Shown here one piece after another: positions 32,461-44,130 of a stretch of DNA of 64,000 nucleotides. This DNA comes from Hygrophila difformis. Taxonomy: Eukaryota; Streptophyta; Magnoliopsida; Lamiales; Acanthaceae. The position numbers were made by a program, and so were the translations under genes. The first letter of the stretch is position 1; every line of letters starts with the position of its first letter. Where the stretch lies: the NCBI GenBank assembly GCA_030278955.1, contig JAOANR010000003.1, positions 18,127,050 to 18,191,049 of the forward strand, in the 5' to 3' direction. Under the pieces are notes generated by a model that did no database searches, was not told the DNA's origin, and saw only the letters and a list, made by a program, of their open reading frames with translations.

Positions 32461-34534
32461 CTACATCCCTAGCAAGTAGGCGATAGGACTCAGTCTTATG
32501 ACCAAGGGTCTTGCAATAACCACATTCCAGGGGGACATGAGCAGAGATCCTCTCCTTGACCTGCTTTCCTTTAGAGTTCTTCTTGATCTTGATGGAGTCA
32601 TCTGAACTTCCTTCAGAGGAATTCGAATGGCTGCACCCTTCTTTAACAAAGGTCCTTGGGGCAGAGGTGCTGCATTCTTTGACATAACCAATTCCTCTCC
32701 TATCGGCGTGAGCATTGGAAGCTGAAAGGATCTCCTCAAGGACATTCTTTCTTTGTTCAGCCTGTTAGCCAAATCTTCAGATTTGGTAACTTTAGAGGAG
32801 AGCTCCTGAACCTGAGAAGTCAGCTTGGCCACCAATTCTTCTAGCTCATTTTTGCTGTCATTCAGGACTGTGACTTGCTCGATGAGGGCACCATTGACAA
32901 TCTTCAAATCAGCGAGTTGTTCAATCAGATTGATCACCTCATGTTGAAAGTTGTCCTTCTAAATGGTGAGGTCTGACACTTGACTAGTCAAGCCTACATT
33001 AGCAGTGTTAAGTTCAGTTACTTGAACTGACAATTCATCTACTCTGACACAGTACTCCATGTTCATAGGTTCCAAGTGAGCAGCCAGGTACTCAAGCTCA
33101 TCTCGTCTGATTTCAGCATCTCTAAGCTGAATTCTCTGAGCAAAGTACTCATTCTTGTAGTGTTGTATTCTCGATAATACTCTCTCACTTCTTCACCTTG
33201 GATGTAGTACAAGGCAGTTAGTTCATTAAGCTCGTTGTTAAGGTAAGCAATCTCTTGTATGCTTATCTTCAGATCGAGCAGTGCACCCTCTAGTTCCCCT
33301 AGAGACTGTTCCAGTCTGATGTTGGTCTCATCATACATATTGCTGAGAACTTCAATCCCTAGACTGTCATTCCTGTAGGAAGAAGAAGCGGCATCATTAG
33401 TAGAAAAAGGATTGACACTAGAAGAGGAGTTACCATCATCAGGATTTGATTCAGACTCAGATTCTTCATCCCAAGGGCAGACAAGAGCAACTCCTGTTTC
33501 ATCACCACTATCGTTTGATCCTGATTCTTCATTATCACTGAGAGTGACATAGTAAGACTTCTTCTGCTCAGAGGACTTGTACTTGAGATTGGCACAGTCT
33601 GCTCGAACATGGCCGAACCCTTTGCATTCAAAGCATTGAGTCCCCTTTGGATCCGAGGGCTCCTAAGAGGTTCTTTTGATAGGTTTCTCAGACTTCCTCT
33701 TATCAGGCCTCTTGCTGGATGACCCTTCACCCTTTTAAACTCATATTGTCTGGATTTCTTGTTGCCTGAGGATACGAGCAACTCGTTTGGATAGCAAGGC
33801 AAGTTCTTCTTCATCCTCATCCACAGAGCTAGAGTCTTCAGTAGGAGGTTCATTCCGGGGATTGAACTCTGCCTTGAAGGCAACAGACTTTCCAGTGAAC
33901 TTCTTGCAATGGTTCATCTCCCAAGATTGCAGAATGCCCATTAATTCGTCAACAACCATGGAGGCATAGTTGTCTCGTAGCTCGAGGGCAGCAATTTTAG
34001 CATTGAAACGCTCAGGGAGTGTACCTACAATCTTAGTTACTATCTCCTGAGGGGAGTAGGTCTTACCAAGCTGTTGGGCCTGGTTAGTTAGTGTACGGAC
34101 CCTACTAAAGAAACTATTCACAGACTCATTCTCATCCATAGATAATTTATGAAATTGTGCATCAAGAGAGATGAGTTTAGAGGTTCTTACAGAAGCAGAA
34201 ACCTCATGAGAGTTTACCAAGATCTGCCAAGCATCATAGGCAGTGGTGCAGTTGGAGATGAGGAAGTATTGATCATCAGTTACAACACTGAACAGAGCAT
34301 GTAGGCCTTGGAGTTCATATTGGACAGGGTCTTCTCCTTGGCAGTCCACTCGTTTATATCTTTTGGCTTGGTGACTCCATCAGCAGTAACAGAGGGAGCT
34401 TCATATTTTACAAGAACGACATTCCAAGCAAAATCATCAATGGACAGCAAGAAGGACCACATCTTATTCTTCCAAAAGGTAAAGTTTGTCCCATCCAAGG
34501 TAGGAGGTTGAGTATAGTTCCACTTCTGACTCAT
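32461..34534 (-). pseudogene. gag: copia Gag (UBN2 type with zinc knuckle), frameshifted
   Basis: It starts MSQKWNYTQPPTLDGTNFTFW, changes frame near 34290, and continues through ISNCTTAYDAWQILVNSHE and GTLPERFNAKIAALE, the UBN2 Gag pattern. A CCHC knuckle (CFECKGFGHVRADC) can be read at about 33593-33636 in a frame different from that upstream. Downstream frames 33338-33063 and 32937-32461 are coiled-coil-like (NIRLEQSLGELEGALLDLK; LTSQVQELSSKVTKSEDLAN). Long Gag proteins with coiled-coil extensions are usual in Sireviruses. Several frameshifts and at least one stop separate the parts. Confidence 0.85.
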
Positions 34535-34565
34535 TTTGCTAACTGGATCTCTCTAGACAGAGTGT

Positions 34566-34578
34566 GGCTCTGATACCA
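34566..34578 (-). other. Primer-binding site, initiator Met-tRNA type
   Basis: On the minus strand, TGGTATCAGAGCC lies two bases after the 5' LTR end, the classical plant copia primer-binding site complementary to the 3' end of initiator methionine tRNA. Confidence 0.92.
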
Positions 34579-34580
34579 CT

Positions 34581-35573
34581 TGTTAGATCCACCCCACTTA
34601 GCAATCACTCTTCATGTAGTGTTCACAGAACCAAGTTCAATCTAACACAGTGAACACACAGATTAACCAAACCAGAGACAGCTAGATAATCATACACAGC
34701 GGAATAAAACATGCAATCAAACAAGCATAAAGAGAAAATGAGACACAAGGGTTGTTGACCCAGTTCGGCCTTCGGCCTACATCTGGGGGATACCAATCCA
34801 GGAGGATATTTCATTATGTGTTTCAACCATGGTACACTACCACACACATAAGTAAAATATGGAACAATGCCTTCACTGCTTTCTCCACTAGGTCAGTTGT
34901 TGATCCAGGAACTTCCCTAGTTTCTGAATGGGTATCTCCACCCAAGCAACCCCTCAAAGCTTCCCACTTTGAGCTCCCTTGAAGAACCAGTGAAGCACCA
35001 CCTCCGCATACGATGAACAAGATATAAAAAGGTGGAGTCTTCTTGAATCGCCTTGGACTTTAACCCCTTCGAATGAACACTCCGAAGATTCAGAGGATAT
35101 GTAAGTGGCTCAGCACATCGCGTCCAAGGCTTCTCCGATTCGCAGCTACAGATACAATAGGTTTACAAGAGGCTGCTCGTCGGATCTTAGAACTTTTCTT
35201 GAAATAGGGCTTGAGAGATATTCGAATGTAGGAAAGATTGAATGTGTAGTCTCTGCAGCTTTCAATTCGAAATCTCCATCTTAAACCAAGCAATCCACAT
35301 GCTGATTTGAATAACTTTGCCAAATGAGGAAATAGCCGTTGGAGACTTCCTTGGTTTAGAGTAACAGCTATATTCCAGATATGGGAGTGATAATCCTGCA
35401 AGAAATTGTTAGTGCACATCCCCCAATATCTGAATAGAGCCGTTGGACTTGTTTCCAGCTTGAACTCTTCTTGCTACTCTTCGAGAGAGAACTGACAACA
35501 GAAACCCTAGAAGGAGTTCCATAAACTAGGTTCAATCATTGGTATTGAACTTCCAACAAAACTTGACTCAACA
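34581..35573 (-). repeat. 5' LTR of the Sirevirus-like element
   Basis: 993 bases, beginning TGTTGAG and ending CTAACA on the minus strand. It has no MITE, in contrast to the other LTR, and is followed by TSD GCCCC at 35574-35578. Confidence 0.94.
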
Positions 35574-36030
35574 GCCCCTACCTTGCCTTTTATTAGTCCT
35601 TCCGATGTGCAGGTTTAAAGTTTTAATTGCACTCTAAATTTTAAATTCTAAATGAATACGAACCATATAACTTGGAGCTCTTTAAACTTAATTTTAAACT
35701 TTAATACTTAGATGAATATTTAAAAACCATCTTAATTAAAAATTAATATTTATTTACCATTAACTATTTTCCAAATATTTTTTCCGACAAATGAGTGTCA
35801 CTGTTTAAAAAAAAAAAAAAATTTCCAAACAATACATTTGGGGTCAGGGTTCACCAAACGGCAAACGCTAGCGTATTGAAAAGAAGCGCCGGAACGAACC
35901 TTTTTCTGATGGGCGTTTTCGTCATTTTATTAGCACATCATTGGGCCGGGCTCGACTCGAAGCAGTTATGCAGGGCGGCCCGTTCTAGTATCTTCTTCGT
36001 CTGTCCAAAGTGGTAACCCAAAAAAAAAAA

Positions 36031-39000
36031 ATGGAGTGCAAAGGAGGCGCACCGTCGCATCCGGTGTCGCCGGAGAGTTATCGGCCGCGGCAGAGCAACA
36101 GCGTCTTGGAGGAGGAGCATGTTATGAGTGAAATCCACCTGGGGTGCCCTCCGCATCACTCTGGGCCGCACATCTCACGTTTCACCGTCTCAATCCCTTC
36201 TAGTTAGGGCTTTCACATCCTCCAATTGCATTTCTTTTCCTCAGGGAGTCTTATATTTTGTTAACATAAAATTATTTGGGATGTGATCATATTGAAGGTT
36301 ATTCGAACTACACTAGGGCAGAACGCTGCGAAGTGGACGACGATGGCGATTTGATTCTAACTCGACGACGAAGTAAGCTATTTCGTATTCAAGAAGCTTA
36401 TTCTGATAAGTGCTGTGATGTTGATACCTTTAGATTTCCTCCATTCTCTTGTTCTTTTGAATAGTGTTCACTTTCCGGCGAAAGGATTGGAAAGGGTGAT
36501 GGCTTGTCTCGCATTCAATTTGCAGGTCCGAAGAAGGATTCTTTTGTAATAAGCGTCCAGCATAACATCACGTCCTCTATTCCAAAAGTCGGTCTCCAGG
36601 TTGGGATATTGACATTTTCCAGCTTGCCATAGTCCTGCACCCCTTAAGATTCTTCTCATGATCAATTCTGTGTTGCTCCCTATCTCTGCTGTAACTAAAT
36701 CCATCTAATAATCTATTTTTGTAGTAGATTTTTGTCATCTTTCGTTGAGATACTGATACTCCTCTTTACATTTTTAATCCTACTGAATTGTCATCTGTAC
36801 TTGCATTTTCACATTTACACAAAACATCTATATGTTGAAAATCAGAATCATGCTTCCCATGGGATGCTGTATTTGCCTGTATAACCAGTGGGTTTATCTT
36901 GTGTGTTTGAATATCCTTAATCATGAGACATGAGGCACATTCTTTCACAATCTTTGCATGTTTCTCATAAGATTTTACATCATTCAGGTTTGGAGAGCCG
37001 AATTGGTTCTAGCTGATTTTGTGCTGCATATGATGTATAAATCATCCAATTTTAATGGTATTACTGCCCTTGAGCTGGGTGCTGGTACTGGTAAAGTTAT
37101 ATGTGCTTACTCTAGTGTATTGATGCAGTTTTGTGCATGTTTTAATAACTAGTAAGACCAAGTATTTTAAAGGCACACATTGTATTGCAGTTTTTCACCT
37201 AAAAAATGAAAATTATAATTATATCGTGGTGCCACCAGTATGACAGGGGTTTCGTTCATTATTTCTACCAGGGTTGGTTGGCATGATGCTTGCACGTGCT
37301 GCAAATACTATCTTCATTACTGGTAAAGTATGACACAAAGTCTGTGATTTGCTGCTTCTCCACTACCTTTTTTTTTTTGGGGTGGGGGGGGGGGGGGGGG
37401 GGCGTGTAAATTATTTCATTCTTTGTTGCTTTTCCTTGCTATGCGTGGACTAGCTCAATAAGAGTCCCTCGGAGCTAAATGAAACAAGATAGAAAGATTT
37501 TGTTATGGCAATTCAACAAAAAATGTTTTAAAGGAACAACTAAATTATGGCAATTCAACAAAAAAATGTGTTAAGGGAACAACTAATGAAACAAAACAAT
37601 GGCTATTCCACTATGGTTATTTTGAAATTTGAACTTTTCTATTATTTATCATTATTAGTTTTATCCTTTCTCCTTGCTATGTTCCTGGTCTTTTTTCTTC
37701 TTTTTTTTTCCCCTGAAAAGATGTACTCCCTCTGTTTTTTTAAAGGTTACATTTTGACTTTTTTTACTGTTCATTTTAGCATTTTGACTTCTATTTTGTT
37801 ATAGTTATATAGAAGACAAAATATAGCCAAGTGAGATCTTGTTGGATTCGTCTCATCTTGTAGTTTTTAAATATTAAATTTTTAGAATTTTTCCTTGTAC
37901 CGAATTTGAGTTATTAATCATCGAAAATGTGCATTGGCATACGTGCAAATGAGAAGTGTAACCTTAAAAAAAACGGAGGAAGTACTTAATTTATTTTCCC
38001 TCCCTTTTCTTGGGCATGTGTGGATTTTACAGTAAATCTAGGGTGCATGGAAATTGGTGTGAGGTGAATATGAAATGTCCACTGATGAGTCCTATCCTTT
38101 CATGGTTTTCTCAATACCAAGAACAGAACCACACACGCATTACAGTTTCCACTTTCCAGTACAATCTCCTAAATGAGCTAAACTTACATAATAAAGTAAA
38201 ATAGGCATGCCCATTTGAAAAGGAAAAGATAAAGAACATATAACACATGCATGTGTGTGTGCGTGTGTGTGTCCGCTTGCACATGCACATAGGATTGTCT
38301 AAATGTGGTCATGTACATTCACGAGATATTATAAATGATTCGGATGTGAATTAGACATTATCTCGGAAGTTGATCTGGGCGAGTCATTGGCTTTCTTTCT
38401 TTATTACTGTTTGAGTGCACAAATCAGCTTTTGGTAAACATATTTTGACTTTGTCTGTCAGACAAAGGTGATGATGTACTTGCAAATTGTGCCGAGAATA
38501 TTCATCTCAATGCTGGTATTGTTCACAGCAAGGCTTCTTTATATGTACGTGAACTAGATTGGAACTGCTCATGGCCCCCTGAGGTCGATGTTAGTTATGA
38601 ATTAAAGCAATTGTAGTGAGTATCTAAGATTTTGATTACCTTGATTTTATAAAACCTGGAACTTAAACATATCAATAAATAGAAATCACTCTCTGATGCA
38701 GCTACAGCTGGAGCATATCAGATGTTGCAAAGGTTCAGACAGCTTCTTTGCTCTTTGCTGCTGATGTAATCTATGATGACAGCTTAACTGATGCATTCTT
38801 CAGTGTATTAAATTCAATCATGCACAATGATCCGAACAAGGTAAGCTTGACTGTAAAGAATTTATCGGTCAGTAAATGTTTGATTCATTATTATATTGAA
38901 ATGATCTGTTATCGACAACGACTATAAGTCTATCTTCCTTGGCAAACACCCGCAATTATCACATCAATAATTCCTTAATTTTCAAGTTGAAGGAGCAGCT

Positions 39001-39750
39001 CTAATTCATAACAGTGTACTGAAACTAGCAGCTGTCCTGCTGTATAAGCATGTGAGAATCATAATCAGAATGGTCCATTGCTTGATTCTCGAAAAATGGG
39101 AAAAACAACCTATGTCTAAGTTGGAAGAGTTCTATTTGTGAGAATTATTCTGCTTTCTATGAAAAAACCAAATGCAATGCGTGACAATTTTGCAGAATGC
39201 AGATTCAATATACGTGCCCTGATACAGTTTATTTTCCTTGAAGATTGGATTGGTTGATTAGATTTTTAATTTGCAATATGCTGTTTGTGAAGCCTTCCAT
39301 GTTTCTCCAGGAAGATAGCAACTTACAAAGAGATCACAGTTGATGGAAATTGATCAATCCCACAAATAGCATGTAAATGATCAATTTCTATTTGTTCTCT
39401 CGACTTTGTTTCAGGTGCTATACTTGGCTCTTGAAAAACGGTACAACTTCACCATTGATGATCTTGATGTCGTTGCAAATGGTTATTTACACTTTCGCAG
39501 TTACTTTCAAGATGAGGAAGGTAATTTTCGTTTTTAACTTGGTGAGTTCCCACTCAAACACCATCATGGCAATCATACTAACTGCTGCCATATCTCTGGT
39601 GGTAAAGATGATCCGGAAACAGATCAAGCCTGTAACTTTGTTGGCAGGCTCATCAATCTTGAAGAGATCCCACAGTATGTAAAGGATTATGATCGCGGAA
39701 ATGATGTTGAGCTCTGGCAGATCAGATCTACCATGACCAGAAGACCTTAA
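36031..39750 (+). CDS. METTL22-like: METTL22-type SAM-dependent methyltransferase, 9 exons
   Basis: Exons are 36031-36202, 36298-36372, 36526-36599, 36988-37090, 37272-37322, 38462-38615, 38702-38840, 39415-39520 and 39608-39750. All introns are GT-AG and phases agree, giving 338 residues. Motif I, ALELGAGTGLVG, spans residues about 134-145 (exons 4-5). DKGDDVLANCAENIHLN follows, then LYVRELDWNCSWP, and FAADVIYDD at about 227-235 as the post-motif. The order and spacing fit the class I methyltransferase_16 fold, and VWRAELVLADFVLH plus DDDGDLILTRRR resemble METTL22 homologues of plants and animals. Human METTL22 methylates Kin17; the plant substrate is not known to me. TGGGCC at 35942 upstream resembles a site II promoter box. 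Intron 5 contains a Stowaway MITE. Exon 2's acceptor was chosen because the frame is stopped further upstream. Confidence 0.9.
37377..37402. repeat. G-rich homopolymer in METTL22-like intron 5
   Basis: T run followed by GGGG, T, and about 19 G residues. It is intronic, with no coding effect; the length is probably unreliable. Confidence 0.8.
37726..37982. mobile_element. Intact Stowaway-type MITE in METTL22-like intron 5
   Basis: It is 257 bases, flanked by TA (37724-37725 and 37983-37984). The left end CTCCCTCTGTTTTTTTAAAG and the right end CTTAAAAAAAACGGAGGAAG are inverted repeats of about 25 bases. It shares its interior with the copies at 21774 and 60679. Confidence 0.88.
38248..38278. 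repeat. GT microsatellite
   Basis: CATGCATGTGTGTGTGCGTGTGTGTGT within METTL22-like intron 5. Confidence 0.75.
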
Positions 39751-40365
39751 AATTGGGCAAAAGCTTTCATTCGACATGGTATAACCACAAATTTTTGCAG
39801 GGCTTGAAAGGTAAGGGAAACCAAACCGGCTTCTGAATTCTAATCATTGAACCTACCATGGTCCATGGTCTACCCAAGGAGTTTCCATATTGTAATATGA
39901 TATTTTTTCAACTCATCCTAAATAGTAGTAGTATTTAGTAATTATCATAATTATTATTGTATCATTTCGAAGAAGAATTGTACTCTATTATTAATTTTGT
40001 TTGCTTTTAAGTGAGGATCTTATTTAAGATTTCTACCTATCATTTTCAATTTATTAAAGTCATATTTGAGATTTTATTTTAAATGGTACCAAAATTCTAA
40101 TCTGGTACTCCGACAATCATGCATGTCAGTATTGCCCCCACTCGTATGGTCTCCCGTTCAAGACCATATATATATCCAAAAAGTGGGCATAAGAAAAAAA
40201 ATCATGAAAAACACTACAACAAACCAAATTTTCCATTTCACAAAATAATAATGTATCAATATAAGTATATAATATTAAAAAATAAATAAAATAAAATTGA
40301 TCCATAGCTTTTATCAACCATAAAAATACCACTTCTCAAAACCAACCAATACTTGCTTCACAAAA

Positions 40366-42592
40366 CTACTTACCTTCATTATCCTTTGGCCTCCTCCCAA
40401 AGAGCTTAGGTTTGAACCCTTTCTCCAGCATTTTCTCCACTTCCTCAATTGGGAGTCCTTTGGTTTCAGGCACCAGAAAGTATATGGCCACCAGTCCTAT
40501 GAATGAAAACAGTGCAAACAACAGGAATGTCCCAGAAGACCCCAATGCCTCTGTCAGTGTCAAGAATGTCAAACTCACTATTAGGTTTGATGTCCAGTTT
40601 GCCATTGCTGCAATCCCTCCCCCAAGCCCCCTGAATCTCAATGGATATATCTCTGAGTTCACTATCCATGGTGCTGTCCCCATTCCTGGTGAGTATGCTA
40701 TGATGTACATCCCCAACAGTATCACCGCCAAGAATCCGAACTTGCTCGGGCAACCCTCCGTGTACCACGTCCGGTGTGCCTCGCCTTGGCACATGCCTTT
40801 CACCGCGTTTGTCACCGCCAAGCACGCCCCAGGGTGGTACTGGTTTTGCCCGTTCGAGCAGAAGGCGCACTCCTTGGATGCCTTGAGGCAGGACATACAG
40901 TTCCAGTTTGATCCCGACGTGGGTGCTTGCAAGTATTGGGGACACGTGGAGTTTGTCCCGAAGTGGAGGGATTCGAGGCTGCCTACTTTGGGGGCGTGCG
41001 CTGCAGCTTGGTAGAACACGATGGCTAATGTAACGAGGCACGTTATGATCCCGAACATGGAGATGATCATCAGCCTACGCCTCCCATACCTGTCGACGAA
41101 TCCCATGCTCACAATGGAGCCAATGGCGTTTAGGCCAGAGGTGACGAGGGAGAGCGCCAAGGCTGTCTGCTTTGAGGCAAACCCCGCGAATTGAACTATC
41201 GTGGGGCTGTAGTACATGACGGTGTTTATACCAACAAATTGTTGAGCAACTTGAACCGTGATCCCCGCGTAGAGGCCTCTGCGGACAACACCGCTCTTCC
41301 AAGCGTTCTTCAGCTTCGCCGGCAAACTCTCACCTATGGATCCTTCCAATGCCTTCTCATCCTCCACAGAGGCCTGTAGAGCCTGCATTTCTGCCTCGAC
41401 CTCATTTTCAGGGTAAATTTTCTCCAAAATCTCCCTGGCTTCCTTAACCTTGTCCTGATGGATTAATATCAAGAGTATTTTATGTAGGATTTGGTTTGAG
41501 TGTTGAATCAGATCAGCATGTGGTGAAGTGCTGAAGTAATGTATTGTATTAGACTCATAAAAACAAAGAAATCTGAAGGTTTTACATAAAGGATGTAAAA
41601 TGCTGACACTAGAATGCCATTTACCTGTCTGTATAGCCATCTAGGAGACTCGGGGAGCGACAACATCAGGACGAACTGAACAACAGAGGGAACGCCGGCT
41701 ACCCCAAGCATCCATCGCCAAGTTCCCGGAGCCTTCGGAACACATACACAAAAAAGCATCGATCTCAAATAAAGGAAGAAATCATTCGACGACTCTCAAA
41801 GTAAGAAGCCTTATACAGTATGCGAAAATATTCACCTTTGTGAAAGCCAAGTTAATAAGATATGCCACAAACTGTCCTCCTGTGATCAGCAATCCGTTCG
41901 TGCTCACTAACGCCCCTCGAATCCTTGAAGGCGATGACTCAGAGATATAAAGCGGCGCTGTCATGGACGCCATTCCCACGCCAAGACCCACGACCACTCT
42001 CCCCACAATTATCATCCATGGAGCCACAGCAGCTGCCATGACCACCGCGCCAATAGTGAACAATATATCAGCAAGAAGAATGGACTTCTTTCGACCATAC
42101 TTGTCGTTGATCCATCCCCCAAATGCAGCGCCGAAAATGGCTCCTCCCACAGCCATACTGACAATCACTTCCTGCACACATCAATACATTATTATACATC
42201 ACGTAAGGTAATGAAATCATTAACGAAATTTCAGAACCTAACAGTGGTGGGCTGATATCACATTTACAGATTTATTTACTTGTAGAAACTTGCCTGCAGC
42301 CATGTGTGCCGCTCAACATCTTTGAAATCCTCCTTAATGTAGAGCATGGCGCCGGAGATCACGCCTGGTAAAGGTAATGCATCACCAGTTTCATCAAGTT
42401 ATTACATAACAATCAAAGGTTAGAAGCTCCATAGATTTTGTAGATGTTTTTGATACCTGTGTCGTAACCAAACAAAAGGCCGCCTATGCCCGCGGATAGG
42501 GCCAGCTTCATAATATACGGCGTCTTCCAAGTCGTGCGCCAGCATTCTGTGAACTCTGTTCTATCTGCCTTAACAACACCCCCTTCCACCAT
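40366..42592 (-). CDS. INT4-like: Inositol transporter, INT4 type (MFS sugar transporter), 5 exons
   Basis: Exons in transcript order are 42592-42457, 42364-42294, 42171-41836, 41732-41625 and 41454-40366, giving 579 residues (Arabidopsis INT4 has about 582). It starts [20 protein letters not shown]. Sugar-porter signatures are [39 protein letters not shown] (about 208-217), [28 protein letters not shown] (about 338) and VPETKGLP (about 545-552). A cysteine-rich extracellular loop ([20 protein letters not shown] ... [16 protein letters not shown]) between late helices is characteristic of the INT family. The protein is expected to be a proton-coupled inositol symporter with twelve membrane helices; INT4 acts at the plasma membrane. 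Intron 2 has a GC donor (CTGCAG/gcaagt) with a normal AG acceptor. The TAG stop sits inside a donor-like GAAGGTAAGTAG, so an alternative C-terminus is conceivable. Confidence 0.93.
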
Positions 42593-43925
42593 CTTATTAT
42601 TATTCCCTCTGTATTTCGAAAGACAGATTGTTTAGCGTTTAGCTTTTGAAATATAATAAAAGTACCTTTAAGTACCAAACACATGCCTCACTCTAACGCT
42701 AAACTCCAAACTATCATTTTTAATTTTTAATTTTTCAAACTCCAAATTTTGTAACAAAATTTCCACTATTAGTTACAAATTCCAAACTCTTAAATTCTAA
42801 TTATTTACAAGCAAAAGCATTCTACCAATCAAGCAACAACCTATTAGGTTATTACCCTCAATAGATTAATCAATCAATGATCAATCCAATCTATCATATT
42901 CATAACGCAGACAACATTTTATTCAGACAAAACTAACCACGATGAATATAAAGAATGAAACTTTAGACATCAGAATCCTCATCAACAACCTTTCACTAAA
43001 TAATTAAACCAGATACAATAAACAATTTTTATTCCAAAACTCGCCATTGAATACAAGAACCACAGTATTTGAATATAAAGAATTGTAAACAACAGTATGT
43101 ACTACACCAAAAAGTTTTAGAAAAAATGGATTTGAATGAAAAACCTCGAAATGTTGGTATTTGCAATGAGATGAGGATAGAGAGTGGATTATACCTCAGG
43201 AAGAAAACGGATTTCCCTTACTTGTCGTCGTTGTAATAATATGGAAATAATAATCTGAAAATATGTGGGAGTGGATGAAGCGTTAAATAATCTGGTTTCA
43301 CAACAAGAACAAGAATGGTATTAACCGGAAGAGTAATATTTTGCAGCCGTGGTGCCGTATATTTATTGCTATGTTTGAGCAAAATTTTAAACCATCATTT
43401 ATTACCAAACGGATTAATATATGGAATGGAAAACGGATAAGGACGCTAGTCACGCAGATGTGGTAAATTTTTAAAATCCGGGGCCTTAATTAGAATATGG
43501 GATGAAATCGTTATCAGCTTGGATCGTTTTTATATTTGCAAGATCGAATCATAGTATCGAATTTAAATCCTAATATCATACTATCAAATTGCAACACTAA
43601 TTTCATACTATCAAATTGCAACATAGATAAAAATTTAAGATCGAAATTTTAATAACCTATAGAATGTAATACTCTATTTCTCAAGCCTATTACTTTTTTG
43701 TGCTTAAAGGAAAGGACAAAATTAAAAAGAGTGGGTAGGAATGGTAATGGGCGGGTTCGGGGATGGAATAGCTATCCTCTTTTTTTTTCTTTTTTTTTTC
43801 TTCTTTTTTTTTTTTCAAACTTTGACCCATGCATGAGGGAATTAGCAGGCGCCCCAGAACATGATCATGTAATCATGTCCCATCCACAGCCTATTTTCTG
43901 TTGGGGCGCCTCATGGAGACAAAAC
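42593..43925. other. Upstream region of the INT4-like gene and intergenic DNA
   Basis: AT-rich, with no gene. It presumably holds the leader and promoter of the minus-strand transporter. A phrase CATACTATCAAATTGCAACA is repeated at about 43576 and 43604. T runs occupy 43780-43815. Confidence 0.5.
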
Positions 43926-43944
43926 AATCACTACAAGAAAATTT

Positions 43945-44130
43945 GGCTCCACCGACCGAATCCAGCGACCGACAAGGCACGGGTAGCCCACACCGACCGC
44001 TGCACCGACCGCAGGGTGCGGTCGGTGCAAAAGAGTCGTTATGGGCCCCGTGCCCAGCCACGACCGGTCCACCGACCTATTATAATTCGGTCGGTGGGAC
44101 CGACCGCGGCACCGACCGCACGGTGCCTTA
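43945..44130. repeat. Left subterminal repeats of the CACTA element
   Basis: CACCGACCG and CGGTCGGTG motifs recur in direct and inverted orientation (for example CACCGACCGCAGGGTGCGGTCGGTGC near 44010, a near-palindrome). The cluster mirrors the one at 50735-51090. The following 44130-44560 is C-rich and probably an untranslated leader; its open frames are compositional. Confidence 0.8.

Larger units (their letters stand above)
24303..35573 (-). mobile_element. Sirevirus-like Ty1/copia LTR retrotransposon, TSD GCCCC
   Basis: Direct repeats at 34581-35573 (5' LTR) and 24303-26023 (3' LTR, enlarged by a MITE) begin TGTTGAGTCAAG and end CCTAACA on the minus strand. GCCCC flanks both outer edges (24298-24302 and 35574-35578). 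The primer-binding site TGGTATCAGAGCC (plus 34566-34578 reversed) matches initiator methionine tRNA, and AAAAAGGGGGAGATT before the 3' LTR is the polypurine tract. Order on the minus strand is gag, protease, integrase, reverse transcriptase, RNase H, then an extra 3' ORF. That order and the extra ORF fit the Sirevirus (SIRE/Maximus) lineage. All genes carry frameshifts, so the copy is defective. It sits between the PUP and METTL22-like genes. Confidence 0.95.

Noticed and set aside
36468..36948. Minus-strand short frames within METTL22-like introns 2-3
   Set aside because: They overlap verified plus-strand exons or introns and show no domain.
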